Shown: in pieces, positions 17,058-24,438 of the stretch
Numbering within the stretch: position 1 is the first letter of the stretch
How the letters are laid out: each line of letters begins with the position of its first letter
Source of the DNA: Streptomyces sp. YIM 121038
GTDB lineage: Bacteria; Actinomycetota; Actinomycetes; Streptomycetales; Streptomycetaceae
DNA length: 64,000 nucleotides
Assembly: GCF_006088715.1 (NCBI RefSeq)
Contig: NZ_CP030771.1
Location: 4,784,001-4,848,000 of the forward strand
Direction: 5' to 3'
Translations under genes and position numbers: made by a program
The notes under the pieces: model-generated
The model's database searches: none
Told to the model about the DNA's origin: nothing
The model's input: only the letters and a program-made list of their open reading frames with translations

Positions 17058-18255
17058 TCAAGCGGCCCGAGGCAGGGGTGGGGTTGCGGTGAACAGCCGT
17101 TTGTCGCGGAGCATGGCCCACAGGACATCCACTCGTCGCCGGGCCAGCGAGAGCACGGCCTGGGTATGCAACAGCCCCTCCTTGCGCTTCTTGCGGTAGT
17201 AGTCCTGGGACGGGCCGGGCAGCGTCATCGCCGTGTGGGCGGACATGTAGAAGACGTGCCGCAGGCGCCGGTTGTAGTGCTTGGGCCGGTGCATGTTGTT
17301 GGTCCGTCGGCCGGAGTCTCGTGGGACGGGGGCGAGGCCGGCGTGAGCGGCCAGGTGACCTGCGTCCTTGTGCGAGGTCATGTCGCCGACGAGGGCCAGG
17401 AACTCGGCGCCGAGGATTGGGCCCATGCCGGGCATGGACTCGATGATTTCGGCCCGCTCGTCCGTGCGGAACAGGGCGGCAATGGCCTGCTCGTTCTCCT
17501 TGATTCGTTCGTCCAGTTCGAGGACACGATGGGCCAGCTCGTTCACGAGCTTCGCCGCCAGATCCTCGCCGGGCAGCACAGTGTGTTGCGAGGCGGCGGC
17601 CTCGACGGCACGCTCGGCGAACACGGCTGGGGTCCGCACCTTCCGGCGCGCAAGCCATTCCGTCAGCCGTTTCACTCCCATGCGCCGGATGGCGGCCGGT
17701 GTCTGGTAGCCGGTCAGCAGGACCAGCCCCGGCCGCTTGCGGAACTCGAAGGCCCGCTCCAGGGCCGGACAGACACCGACCAGGACCTCGCGCAGCCGGT
17801 TGATCAGCCGAACCCGGTCAGAGATGAGGTCCTGGCGGTAGCCAACGAAGCTGGAGCCCGCTGGACAGCTCCACCGACGGCTCAATGGGGCGGAAGTCCC
17901 GCCGTAGCCGGGCCAGGTCGGCGATGATCCGGGCGTCCTTGGCGTCGGTCTTGCCCTCGCCGCGGTAGGCACCGGTCATGCGGTTCACGGTCTTGCCGGG
18001 GATGTAGACGACCTGCTGGCCACGCGCGAGCAGAAGGGTCAGCAGCAGAGCGGACGGGCGGCTGGAGATGTCCACCGCCCAGCGGACCTCCTCCGCCATG
18101 GCCAGCACGTCGGCGAGAAGCGAGAGGACCTCGCCCTCGTCGTTGATCACCTTCCGCGACAGTAGCCGTTCACCGTCGCCGTCGATCGCCGCCGCCCAGT
18201 GGTGACCCTTGCCCGCGTCGATGCCCACCCAGATCAGCTGATGTCTCGTACCCAC
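17058..18255 (-). pseudogene. IS110-family transposase, frameshifted
   Basis: Two overlapping minus-strand frames together make one full-length IS110 transposase (~400 aa). The first (from a GTG at 18255) gives VGIDAGKGHHWAA and GKTDAKDARIIADLAR, the RuvC-like DEDD half. The second (to 17058) gives VGYRQDLISDRVRLINRLREVL, the helical linker, and SMPGMGPILGAEFLALVGD, the transposase_20 half with the catalytic Ser region, ending TATPPLPRAA. The reading frame changes at about 17848, equivalent to one extra base or two missing. IS110 transposases are normally single-frame, so the copy is probably inactive, barring a sequencing error. Confidence 0.88.
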
Positions 18256-18460
18256 CGCGCGTCCTCACCCCTAGTGACCTGCAAGTTCGTGGTCCGAGGA
18301 ACACCCCGCCGTCGAAGCCTTAGTCAGCGATGGGTCGCAACTCTCAATCAGCAGTCAGAGCGTCCAAGGGAACCGGGCGGCCATGCCCCGGGAGCCATCT
18401 GCGCGGCACTTTCTCATCAGCCACACCCGGTTCCCCCGGACCAGATCAAACCTGCCCAAG
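18256..18460 (-). ncRNA. Candidate IS110 bridge-RNA region
   Basis: About 205 bp of non-coding DNA upstream of the transposase start on the same strand. In the IS110 group this left-end segment encodes the structured bridge RNA that pairs with donor and target DNA. The segment contains several short self-complementary stretches, but I have not folded it or identified guide loops. Assigned by position and family only. Confidence 0.35.
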
Positions 18461-18462
18461 TC

Positions 18463-18498
18463 GCCTTAGAACCACACCAACAGTTCTAAGGCTTTTTT
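18463..18498 (+). terminator. Intrinsic terminator upstream of endolysin
   Basis: GCCTTAGAAC (18463-18472) pairs perfectly with GTTCTAAGGC (18483-18492), followed by TTTTTT. Textbook rho-independent structure. It probably closed the tail operon before the IS110 insertion, so the lysis genes should have their own promoter or rely on read-through. Confidence 0.85.
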
Positions 18499-18518
18499 CA
18501 TGTCTGGAGACACCCCTT

Positions 18519-19445
18519 ATGGCTCCTCCCCTGTCCCCGACCGCGTTCCGCAACGCCATCGCGGGCGAAGGCGTCGACGTCGTCGGCGTCGGCAACTGGC
18601 CCGAGCACAACCGCAACCACAAGGGCCCGTGGGGGCCCATACACGGCATCATGATCCACCACACGGTGACGTCCGGCACCGCGCACTCGGTCGCCATGTG
18701 CCGCGACGGACACGCGGCCCTGCCCGGCCCGCTGTGCCATGGCGTCATCGACAAGAGCGGCCGCGTGCACCTGGTCGGCTACGGCCGCGCCAACCACGCC
18801 GGTTTGGGCGACGACGACGTCCTCGCCGCGGTCACCGCCGAGCGCTCGCCGCTGCCCGCCGACAATGAGGCGAACACCGACGGCAACCGCTACTTCTACG
18901 GCTTCGAGTGCATCAACCTCGGCGACGGCGACGACCCGTGGCCCGAGGTCCAGATCGAGGCCATCGCCCGCACCGCCGCCGGGATCTGCCGCAAGCACGG
19001 GTGGGACGAGCGATCCGTGATCGGCCACCTTGAGTGGCAGCCCGGCAAGGTCGACCCCCGCGGCCCGATCGGCAAGAAGGGCGGGCCCGCCCTCACCATG
19101 GCCAAGATCCGCGCGCGCGTCGCCGAGCTGCTCGACGACGACACCCCGCCGACCAAGCCGCCGACCCCGGGCAAGCCCAAGCCCTACACCCCGCCGCGCT
19201 TCCCGGCGGGCCTTGCCCCGGGCCGCACCCGCCCCTCGGCGCGGCCGCTCCAGCGCGCGCTGAAGGCCGCCGGATACCTCGCCAAGAGCGTGCCCGAGGC
19301 CGACGCCTACGGCCCCCAGACCCAAACCGCCGTGGCCAAGTTCCACAACGCCCACCCCGCCTACCGCGCCGCTGGCAAGTCCCACGACCCCGCCATCGGC
19401 CCGCGCGGATGGGCCGCCCTGCACCGCCTCGCCTACGCCAAGTAG
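18519..19445 (+). CDS. Endolysin: N-acetylmuramoyl-L-alanine amidase with C-terminal wall-binding domain
   Basis: A 308-aa protein. Residues ~30-200 are an Amidase_2 (PGRP/T7 lysozyme) domain: IHGIMIHHTVTSG near 40-52 gives the first zinc His, GHLEW near 168 the second, and DPRG near 178 supplies the third ligand position (Asp in place of the Cys of T7 lysozyme, as in many PGRP amidases). A proline-rich linker (PPTKPPTPGKPKPYTPP, ~205-225) leads to a PG_binding_1-like domain (RPLQRALKAAGYL...YGPQTQTAVAKFHNAHP). No signal peptide, so a holin should release it. The ATG at 18519 follows CTGGAG. Confidence 0.92.
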   Translation: MAPPLSPTAFRNAIAGEGVDVVGVGNWPEHNRNHKGPWGPIHGIMIHHTVTSGTAHSVAMCRDGHAALPGPLCHGVIDKSGRVHLVGYGRANHAGLGDDDVLAAVTAERSPLPADNEANTDGNRYFYGFECINLGDGDDPWPEVQIEAIARTAAGICRKHGWDERSVIGHLEWQPGKVDPRGPIGKKGGPALTMAKIRARVAELLDDDTPPTKPPTPGKPKPYTPPRFPAGLAPGRTRPSARPLQRALKAAGYLAKSVPEADAYGPQTQTAVAKFHNAHPAYRAAGKSHDPAIGPRGWAALHRLAYAK

Positions 19446-19498
19446 CGCGACGAGCCGCACCACACCACCTCACCCACACCAAGCAAGGAGCACCACCC

Positions 19499-19735
19499 AT
19501 GACCCCCGAGAACAAGCGCACCATCCGCACCGTCCTTCAGGGCACCGTGGCGTTCGCCGTCGCCCTGCCCGGCATCGTCGCCGCATCCGGAGTGCCCGAC
19601 TCCCTGCCGTGGGTATCGGGCGGACTCGCCGCGGCGGGCGGCCTCGCCCGCGTGATGGCCCTGCCCAGCGTCGAGGCCCTGCTCGACCGCTTCGGCATCG
19701 GCCTGGTCGACGACCCCGACGGCGGCACCCGGTGA
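19499..19735 (+). CDS. Holin-like small membrane protein
   Basis: A 78-aa protein with AAGGAG upstream. A basic N-terminus (MTPENKRTIRTVLQ) precedes a hydrophobic span (GTVAFAVALPGIVAASGV), then a second moderately hydrophobic Gly/Ala-rich segment (PWVSGGLAAAGGLARVMAL) and a short acidic tail. Size and location right after the endolysin fit a phage holin. Overlaps the next gene by 4 bp. Confidence 0.68.
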   Translation: MTPENKRTIRTVLQGTVAFAVALPGIVAASGVPDSLPWVSGGLAAAGGLARVMALPSVEALLDRFGIGLVDDPDGGTR

Positions 19736-19995
19736 CCATCCCCACCCCGTCCGATCCGGCCGCGGTCGCCGTCGAGTTGGAACGGCTCAGGGGCACGATG
19801 GAGACCGGCTTTGCCCGGGTCGACGGCTCCCTCGCCCTGCTCGTGCAGCGGGGCGAGCAGACCGACCGCGCCATCGCCGACCACGAGACCCGCCTCGACG
19901 CCCTCGAACGGGCCCGGTGGCCACTCCCGTCCGTGGCCGCCCTGGTCGCCGCGCTCGGCCTAGCCCTGTCCGTGTGGCAACTCACCAGATCATGA
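19732..19995 (+). CDS. Second small lysis-region membrane protein (coiled coil plus C-terminal TM)
   Basis: An 87-aa protein starting at a GTG that overlaps the previous stop (GTGA). Residues ~12-55 are a heptad-like helix (VELERLRGTMETGFARVDGSLALLVQ...ETRLDALER). Residues ~64-82 form one TM span (SVAALVAALGLALSVWQL). This layout resembles actinophage second holins or membrane-anchored regulators of lysis. It is the last late gene before the terminator. Confidence 0.62.
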   Translation: MTIPTPSDPAAVAVELERLRGTMETGFARVDGSLALLVQRGEQTDRAIADHETRLDALERARWPLPSVAALVAALGLALSVWQLTRS

Positions 19996-19996
19996 C

Positions 19997-20040
19997 AACG
20001 CCCCCCGCAACGGCCACTCACGGCCGTTGCGGGGGGCGTT
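19997..20040. terminator. 19-bp perfect hairpin ending the late operon (bidirectional)
   Basis: AACGCCCCCCGCAACGGCC (19997-20015) pairs perfectly with 20022-20040 around ACTCAC. It starts right at the stop of the last lysis gene and lies 15 bp from the stop of the convergent minus-strand regulator, so it can terminate both. Shares the GGGGCGTTCTGC arm with 17-51. Confidence 0.88.
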
Positions 20041-20055
20041 CTGCCGTTCCAGCAT

Positions 20056-21408
20056 CTACGCCGCAGTGACCAGCTCTCGCGCCCGCGCGTTGAAGTCGGC
20101 AACCAAGCGGTGACCACCGAAGGGCTCCATGCGCCGCTGTAGATCTTGCACGGCCTCTAGCGCGCGCGACGACTTCACCTGTCCCGACAGCTTCAGCGTC
20201 CGAAGCCCTGCCGCGTGCGCCTTTTCAAGGTCCCGCCGTTGCAGGTAAGACACCGCTAGCGCCGCTTGCGACATGGCACCCCGTCGGGCCCGGTTCTGCT
20301 TCTCAGCGTGCTCGATCGATCGGCTCGCGTGCTCCTCGGCGGCCTTTGCCTCGCCCAAGTCCCGCATGGTGTTTGCATGTTCACCGTGCAGGTAGGCCGG
20401 ATCGATGAACGCCGCCCAGTCCGCCTCCTCCGCCAAGTCTGCCCGCTCGTACGAGTGTTCCGACTGCACAACCGCGCGGGCCGCCGCCTTCTTCTCGCCG
20501 AGCAGTGCCAGCGCCCGCCCTTCCAGGCACCACAGATCAGCGAGGCAGGCGGGCGAATCAGCTTTCGACAGCCCATGTCGGCCCGCCTGGGCCAGGCGCC
20601 GCCCCTCGGCAGGGTCACCGAGCAGCGTTGCTTGATCGGCCATACCAGCTAGGACGTGCGCACCGAGGGGAGCGTTACGCGACTCCTGCGCAAGGCGTAG
20701 CGCCTGGATTAGGTAGCGCTGCGCGACGGAGTGCTCGCCGTTGTCAAAGGCCATCCACCCGAGTAGATACGTCTGTTCGGCAGCGGCCTCGCACAGTGCG
20801 CGCCGCACGGTGTCGACGTGCGACCGCCGCAACAACGGGTAGACGTGTTGGTTCATGTACTCGGCAAGCACCAGGCGCCCAGACCCGCCGCCCTGTAGGA
20901 CGTCCATCTTCTGGAACGTGCTGAACATGTTCTTTACCGCGGACACGTCTTCCAGCCGCACCCGCGGGCCTGGTTCGGGTTCCTGGTCAAGGGTGGCCAC
21001 GAGCCAGTCCCGCGAGGGACCGACACCGGCCACCGCGGCGAACGGTGCGGCTGATAGAAACGCTCGTCGATCCACGTCAGCTCTCCCCAGGTCGGCTACG
21101 ACTTCCACGGTAGCTGCGAACGACGGGTCGTAGGCGAGGGCGGCATCGACTGAACTTCCGTCGCCGAGCCCAAGGTCGTATGTCATGAGGCGCCAACCGA
21201 AGTGCCTTGAGAACACCGCGGCCAGAATGTCAGGAACAGGTGCGCGCGGCTTCTCACCTTCCAACCAGCGCCGAACACTGGTCGCGTTGGGAGCGATATT
21301 CGGTTGCCCCCACTCATGCACCTTTGATTGCACGAGGCGCGCCAAGCCTTTACGGCTGATCCCCGAGCGTCCAAGCCAGTACGCGAGTTCGTCGTTCGGC
21401 GTTCCCAT
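20056..21408 (-). CDS. HTH-TPR transcriptional regulator
   Basis: A 450-aa protein from the ATG at 21408 (MGTPNDELAYW); a longer frame to 21489 has no better start. Residues ~5-55 form an XRE-like HTH (WLGRSGISRKGLARLVQSKV...NATSVRRWLEGEKPR). Residues ~170-430 consist of TPR-like helix pairs (WMAFDNGEHSVAQRYLIQAL, DLEKAHAAGLRTLKL). Streptomyces has many such regulators, often paired with an RsbW-like ATPase; here that ATPase is divergent across 158 bp. Probably autoregulatory and controls the cassette to its right. It could serve in prophage control, but it is not a typical compact phage repressor. Confidence 0.8.
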   Translation of the reverse strand: MGTPNDELAYWLGRSGISRKGLARLVQSKVHEWGQPNIAPNATSVRRWLEGEKPRAPVPDILAAVFSRHFGWRLMTYDLGLGDGSSVDAALAYDPSFAATVEVVADLGRADVDRRAFLSAAPFAAVAGVGPSRDWLVATLDQEPEPGPRVRLEDVSAVKNMFSTFQKMDVLQGGGSGRLVLAEYMNQHVYPLLRRSHVDTVRRALCEAAAEQTYLLGWMAFDNGEHSVAQRYLIQALRLAQESRNAPLGAHVLAGMADQATLLGDPAEGRRLAQAGRHGLSKADSPACLADLWCLEGRALALLGEKKAAARAVVQSEHSYERADLAEEADWAAFIDPAYLHGEHANTMRDLGEAKAAEEHASRSIEHAEKQNRARRGAMSQAALAVSYLQRRDLEKAHAAGLRTLKLSGQVKSSRALEAVQDLQRRMEPFGGHRLVADFNARARELVTAA

Positions 21409-21566
21409 TCTCCGCACCTCCGCGACCGTGGGCGACGAAAGCGACACCCTTCGACACCCCCCTCGACGGTACCCGCGGTTCCGCAGCACGTGTTGCCTAG
21501 TTCAGACAAACCCATCCACTCGAAGCAGCGACGACGGCGCGTCGTGACTGCCCGAAGGGGTTAGGC

Positions 21567-22001
21567 ATGATCAAACAACGGCGGGACCCGGTGCCCTGCT
21601 ACGCCACACCCAACGGTCCCCCGGCGCAGGCGATGATCCCCGCGGACGACGAAGCACCCGCGCGGGCCCGCGCGTACGTGCGCGACCTCTTAGACCACGA
21701 CGACCAGCCGCTGAGTGACGACCGGCGCGACGAAGTCGTACTCATCGTTTCGGAACTCGTCACGAACGCCTACCGCTACGGCACCGAGCCGGGCGACTCC
21801 CTGCTCGTCGTCGTCATGACGACGTCGGAGCGTGTGCGCATCGAGGTACACGACCCCAGCCGCAGACGCCCGCACATGAGAACCGAATCAGGGGAGCGCT
21901 CCCGCGGGCGCGGCCTGCACATCGTTCACGCACTCGCGGCGCGGTGGGACGTCGTTGACCGGCCGCTCGGTAAAGCCGTATGGGCGGAGGTAACACGATG
22001 A
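21567..22001 (+). CDS. RsbW-type HATPase (anti-sigma-like)
   Basis: A 144-aa protein. HATPase_c motifs: N-box IVSELVTNAYRYG, then EVHDPSRRRP (G1-like, with DPS in place of the usual DxG), and G2 SRGRGLHIVHALAARW. The length suits a stand-alone Streptomyces ATPase of the RsbW/SpoIIAB fold, which acts as protein kinase and/or anti-sigma. AAGGGG precedes the ATG. First gene of a tightly overlapped set (its stop overlaps the next ATG). Confidence 0.8.
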   Translation: MIKQRRDPVPCYATPNGPPAQAMIPADDEAPARARAYVRDLLDHDDQPLSDDRRDEVVLIVSELVTNAYRYGTEPGDSLLVVVMTTSERVRIEVHDPSRRRPHMRTESGERSRGRGLHIVHALAARWDVVDRPLGKAVWAEVTR

Positions 22002-22480
22002 ACTGCTCCGTATCGTTCCGGGCGGCGCCCGGTCCCGGATTCGCTGCCGGGTGCACCGTGTCGACGTGGGTCAACGTGCCCAAGCTCGCGGGCCCCATTG
22101 CGTATGTCCTGATCGCCCACGGTCCCCCACGGCGGGCGCACGAGACAACTGAGTCGGTCGAAGACAACTTGATGGGGTTGGTCGACGCGATGCACCTTCG
22201 GCGCGCCGTCGAGCGCGTGCCGATCGTCGGAGCACGCCTGATCGTCCGTGGACGGTACGTCGCCCTCGACTACGGGCACCCTCGCTACTACATGCGGCTA
22301 CCGTCCCCCAGCCGTCTGTGGCGCCACCATGTCACCGCGGGCGGCCCGGTCTGCCTGACGGTCTGCCTCGAACCCCTTCCGCCCGGCCACTTAGGCGTTG
22401 ACGCCGTCGAGACGTACCTCGCGCGTGCCGTCCGCACGGATCGCGCCTACATGGGTGCCACGACCATTCGGACCCGGTGA
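21998..22480 (+). CDS. Unrecognised 160-aa cassette protein
   Basis: The ATG overlaps the ATPase stop. No domain was recognised. Visible features: a beta-rich N-terminus (CTVSTWVNVPKLAGPIAYVLIAHG), a middle segment (ERVPIVGARLIVRGRYVALDYGHPRYYMRLPSPSRLWRHHV) and a Cys-containing strand (PVCLTVCLEPLPPG). Soluble, no TM. Being translationally coupled to the ATPase suggests a shared pathway. Confidence 0.65.
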   Translation: MNCSVSFRAAPGPGFAAGCTVSTWVNVPKLAGPIAYVLIAHGPPRRAHETTESVEDNLMGLVDAMHLRRAVERVPIVGARLIVRGRYVALDYGHPRYYMRLPSPSRLWRHHVTAGGPVCLTVCLEPLPPGHLGVDAVETYLARAVRTDRAYMGATTIRTR

Positions 22481-22794
22481 TGACTGATGGACCGGCCGAG
22501 GACAACGCACTGCCCATACCGCCGCCCTTCATGTGGGATTGCCAGGAGTGTGTCCGGTGGCTGTGTCGGCTCGCTCGCAAGTGGGGTGCGCCCGAAGGGT
22601 GCTTCTGGGAACAGTTACAGGTGGCGCGGCACATCGCCGAGGTGCACCCCGAGAGGGTGCCGCCGCAGCACCTCGACGGCTGCGAGCTGTGCCTCGGCTA
22701 CTCACGCCGCAACGACGGCGACGTCACGCTCGTGTGGGCGCAGCACCGGGCCCGCGGCCTCTTCATGCCGCCGTCGCTCGCTCGCCTGCTGTAG
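22480..22794 (+). CDS. Small CxxC-type protein, possible zinc binder
   Basis: A 104-aa protein. The ATG at 22480 overlaps the previous stop (a GTG at 22477 is also possible). Two CxxC pairs, CQEC near 18-21 and CELC near 66-69, plus AVARHIAEVH-type histidines between them, could form one zinc site. Aromatic-rich helices (CVRWLCRLARKWG, CFWEQLQVARHIAE) fill the space. No family assigned. Part of the same overlapping operon. Confidence 0.62.
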   Translation: MTDGPAEDNALPIPPPFMWDCQECVRWLCRLARKWGAPEGCFWEQLQVARHIAEVHPERVPPQHLDGCELCLGYSRRNDGDVTLVWAQHRARGLFMPPSLARLL

Positions 22795-22908
22795 CCAACC
22801 GGGGACGCACACTCACCCGATCACGTGGGGCGCATGGCACATCGACGATGCCCTGCCCCTCGGCTGCTCGATGATCGGTACCGCCACCGTCAACCCCGGG
22901 GGTGCCTC

Positions 22909-23385
22909 GTGAGTGCGAACGCCCCAACCGGGCTTCCCGTGACCGCCACGGTCCTCATCACAGACCCCAGTGATCGACTGCTGATCGTCCGATCCGCCCG
23001 CGGGGGCACGTGGCACCTCCCCGGGGGCAGCGTTGAGCAAGGCGAGTCGCCCCTCGACGCCGCACGCCGGGAAGTCCGGGAAGAGATCGGCCTCAACCTC
23101 GACCTCAGCGAGCACCACCTGTTCGCCGTCGAGTGGCTACAGGCCACCCGTCCCGGACGCCGGGACCGCCTCGCCCTGGTCTTCGCGGGCCCCGTACTGA
23201 CGCCAGCAGACACAGCGCACGTCGTATTGCAGTCCGACGAGATCGACGACTGGGGATGGCAAGCCCCGGAAACCGCGCTCCAGCTACTTCACCCGGCACT
23301 CGCAACACGGATACGGGGACCGCTCCTGACCCCTGGATCGGCCCACTACCGTGAATCACGAACCGAGAGGACTCCCCGCCCATGA
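22909..23385 (+). CDS. NUDIX hydrolase
   Basis: A 158-aa protein with a clear NUDIX box GGSVEQGESPLDAARREVREEIG beginning near residue 38, matching G-x5-E-x7-R-E-x2-E-E-x-G, all catalytic Glu/Arg present. Hydrolyses nucleoside diphosphate-linked compounds; substrate not predictable. The GTG at 22909 is chosen because it follows the GGGGGTG run and starts just before the fold. The stop overlaps the ATG of the HemC-like gene, so the two are co-translated. Confidence 0.88.
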   Translation: MSANAPTGLPVTATVLITDPSDRLLIVRSARGGTWHLPGGSVEQGESPLDAARREVREEIGLNLDLSEHHLFAVEWLQATRPGRRDRLALVFAGPVLTPADTAHVVLQSDEIDDWGWQAPETALQLLHPALATRIRGPLLTPGSAHYRESRTERTPRP

Positions 23386-24353
23386 CCAACGACTTTCCCG
23401 CCCGCAAGCTGCGCATCGGAACGCGCAGCTCACCTATGGCGCTCGCACAGGTCGAGCAGGTATCCGCCCTGCTCCGCAAGCACGAGCCCGACCTCGACAT
23501 CAAGGTCGTGCCCGTCACCACCGAGGCCGACCTCTGGCAAGGCGACCTGGCCAAACTCGGCGGGAAAGGTCTGTTCGTCAAGCAAATCGACCAGATGTTG
23601 CAGCGCGGCGAAGTCGACATGGCCGTGCACTGCATCAAGGACGTACCCGGAGACGTAGCCATGCCCGAGGGCCTGGTCTTCGCCGCCTACCTCCCACGCG
23701 ACGACGTGCGCGACGTCCTACTCTTCCCCGAAGGCTCCGACCGGCAGACCCTCGACGACCTGCCCCCAGGCGCAACCGTCGCCACCTCAGCCGTACGCCG
23801 CAAAGCACAAATCAACCGCGTCCGCCCCGACCTCAACGTCGTTCGCGTCCGCGGCGCAGTCGGCACCCGCGTCGACAAGCTCGACGGCACGAAGGCCATC
23901 GACCACAAGCTCGACGCGATGATCCTCGCAGCCTCTGGCCTCGAACGTCTCGGCATCGCGCACCGCGGCCGACAGGTCTTCAATGTCGACGAGCTGCTAC
24001 CTGCCGTAGGCGCTGGTGCCCTCGGCCTCGAATGCCGCCGCGACGACGAACCCGTCGCCGGACTCCTCTCCCAGCTCAACCACGAACGCACCATGACCGA
24101 GATCACCGCCGAGCGCGTCATGCTGCACGGCCTACGCGGACACTGCAACAGCCCCATCGCCGGGTACTGCATCACCGAACCTGACGGACAGCTCACGCTC
24201 CGCGGGATGGTGTTCTCCCGCGACGGTTCCAAGTTCGTCCACGCTCACTTCTGGGGCGAGCGGAACAACGACCCCGCCGTACTCGGCACGCGCGTCTGCG
24301 CCGAACTGCTACGCCAGGGAGCACGCGAGATCATCGAGGGCATCCCCCACTGA
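23382..24353 (+). CDS. hemC: Hydroxymethylbilane synthase (HemC) paralogue in the prophage cassette
   Basis: A 323-aa protein with the porphobilinogen deaminase layout: IGTRSSPMALAQ start, GGKGLFVKQID, HCIKDVP with the catalytic Asp near 87, ATSAVRRKAQ with the paired Arg, VRGAVGTRVDKLD, and GHCNSPIAGY with the dipyrromethane-cofactor Cys near 255. So it looks catalytically competent for joining four porphobilinogens. Differences: RGAV for the usual RGNV, and GHC for GGC. It lacks the hemA/hemB/hemD neighbours of the housekeeping gene, and the GGKGLFVK block differs from the GGTGVFV of typical Streptomyces HemC as I recall it. A horizontally acquired paralogue is likely. Confidence 0.85.
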   Translation: MTNDFPARKLRIGTRSSPMALAQVEQVSALLRKHEPDLDIKVVPVTTEADLWQGDLAKLGGKGLFVKQIDQMLQRGEVDMAVHCIKDVPGDVAMPEGLVFAAYLPRDDVRDVLLFPEGSDRQTLDDLPPGATVATSAVRRKAQINRVRPDLNVVRVRGAVGTRVDKLDGTKAIDHKLDAMILAASGLERLGIAHRGRQVFNVDELLPAVGAGALGLECRRDDEPVAGLLSQLNHERTMTEITAERVMLHGLRGHCNSPIAGYCITEPDGQLTLRGMVFSRDGSKFVHAHFWGERNNDPAVLGTRVCAELLRQGAREIIEGIPH

Positions 24354-24377
24354 GGTTGCCCATCGCACGCAGACGAC

Positions 24378-24409
24378 GGCCCCGATACCTCTCAGGAGGT
24401 ATCGGGGCC
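24378..24409 (+). terminator. Strong hairpin terminator after hemC
   Basis: GGCCCCGATACCTC (24378-24391) pairs perfectly with GAGGTATCGGGGCC (24396-24409) around the tetraloop TCAG. It lies 24 bp after the hemC stop and before the putative attR, closing the accessory operon. Confidence 0.88.
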
Positions 24410-24438
24410 GCTTCCTGCCTGCCGTGCGTTCGCCGAGG

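Larger units (their letters stand above)
17020..18460 (-). mobile_element. IS110-family insertion sequence between tailspike and endolysin
   Basis: The transposase pseudogene plus flanks. The ends are approximate because IS110 elements lack terminal inverted repeats and make little or no duplication. Phage sequence resumes by the terminator at 18463 on the right and ends at the tailspike stop (16999) on the left. A short hairpin GGGCAT/ATGCCC followed by TTT at 17038-17056 may be the original tailspike terminator or belong to the IS edge. Confidence 0.75.

Noticed and set aside
17020..18460. Terminal inverted repeats for the insertion sequence
   Set aside because: None found, as expected for the IS110 family; ends left approximate.
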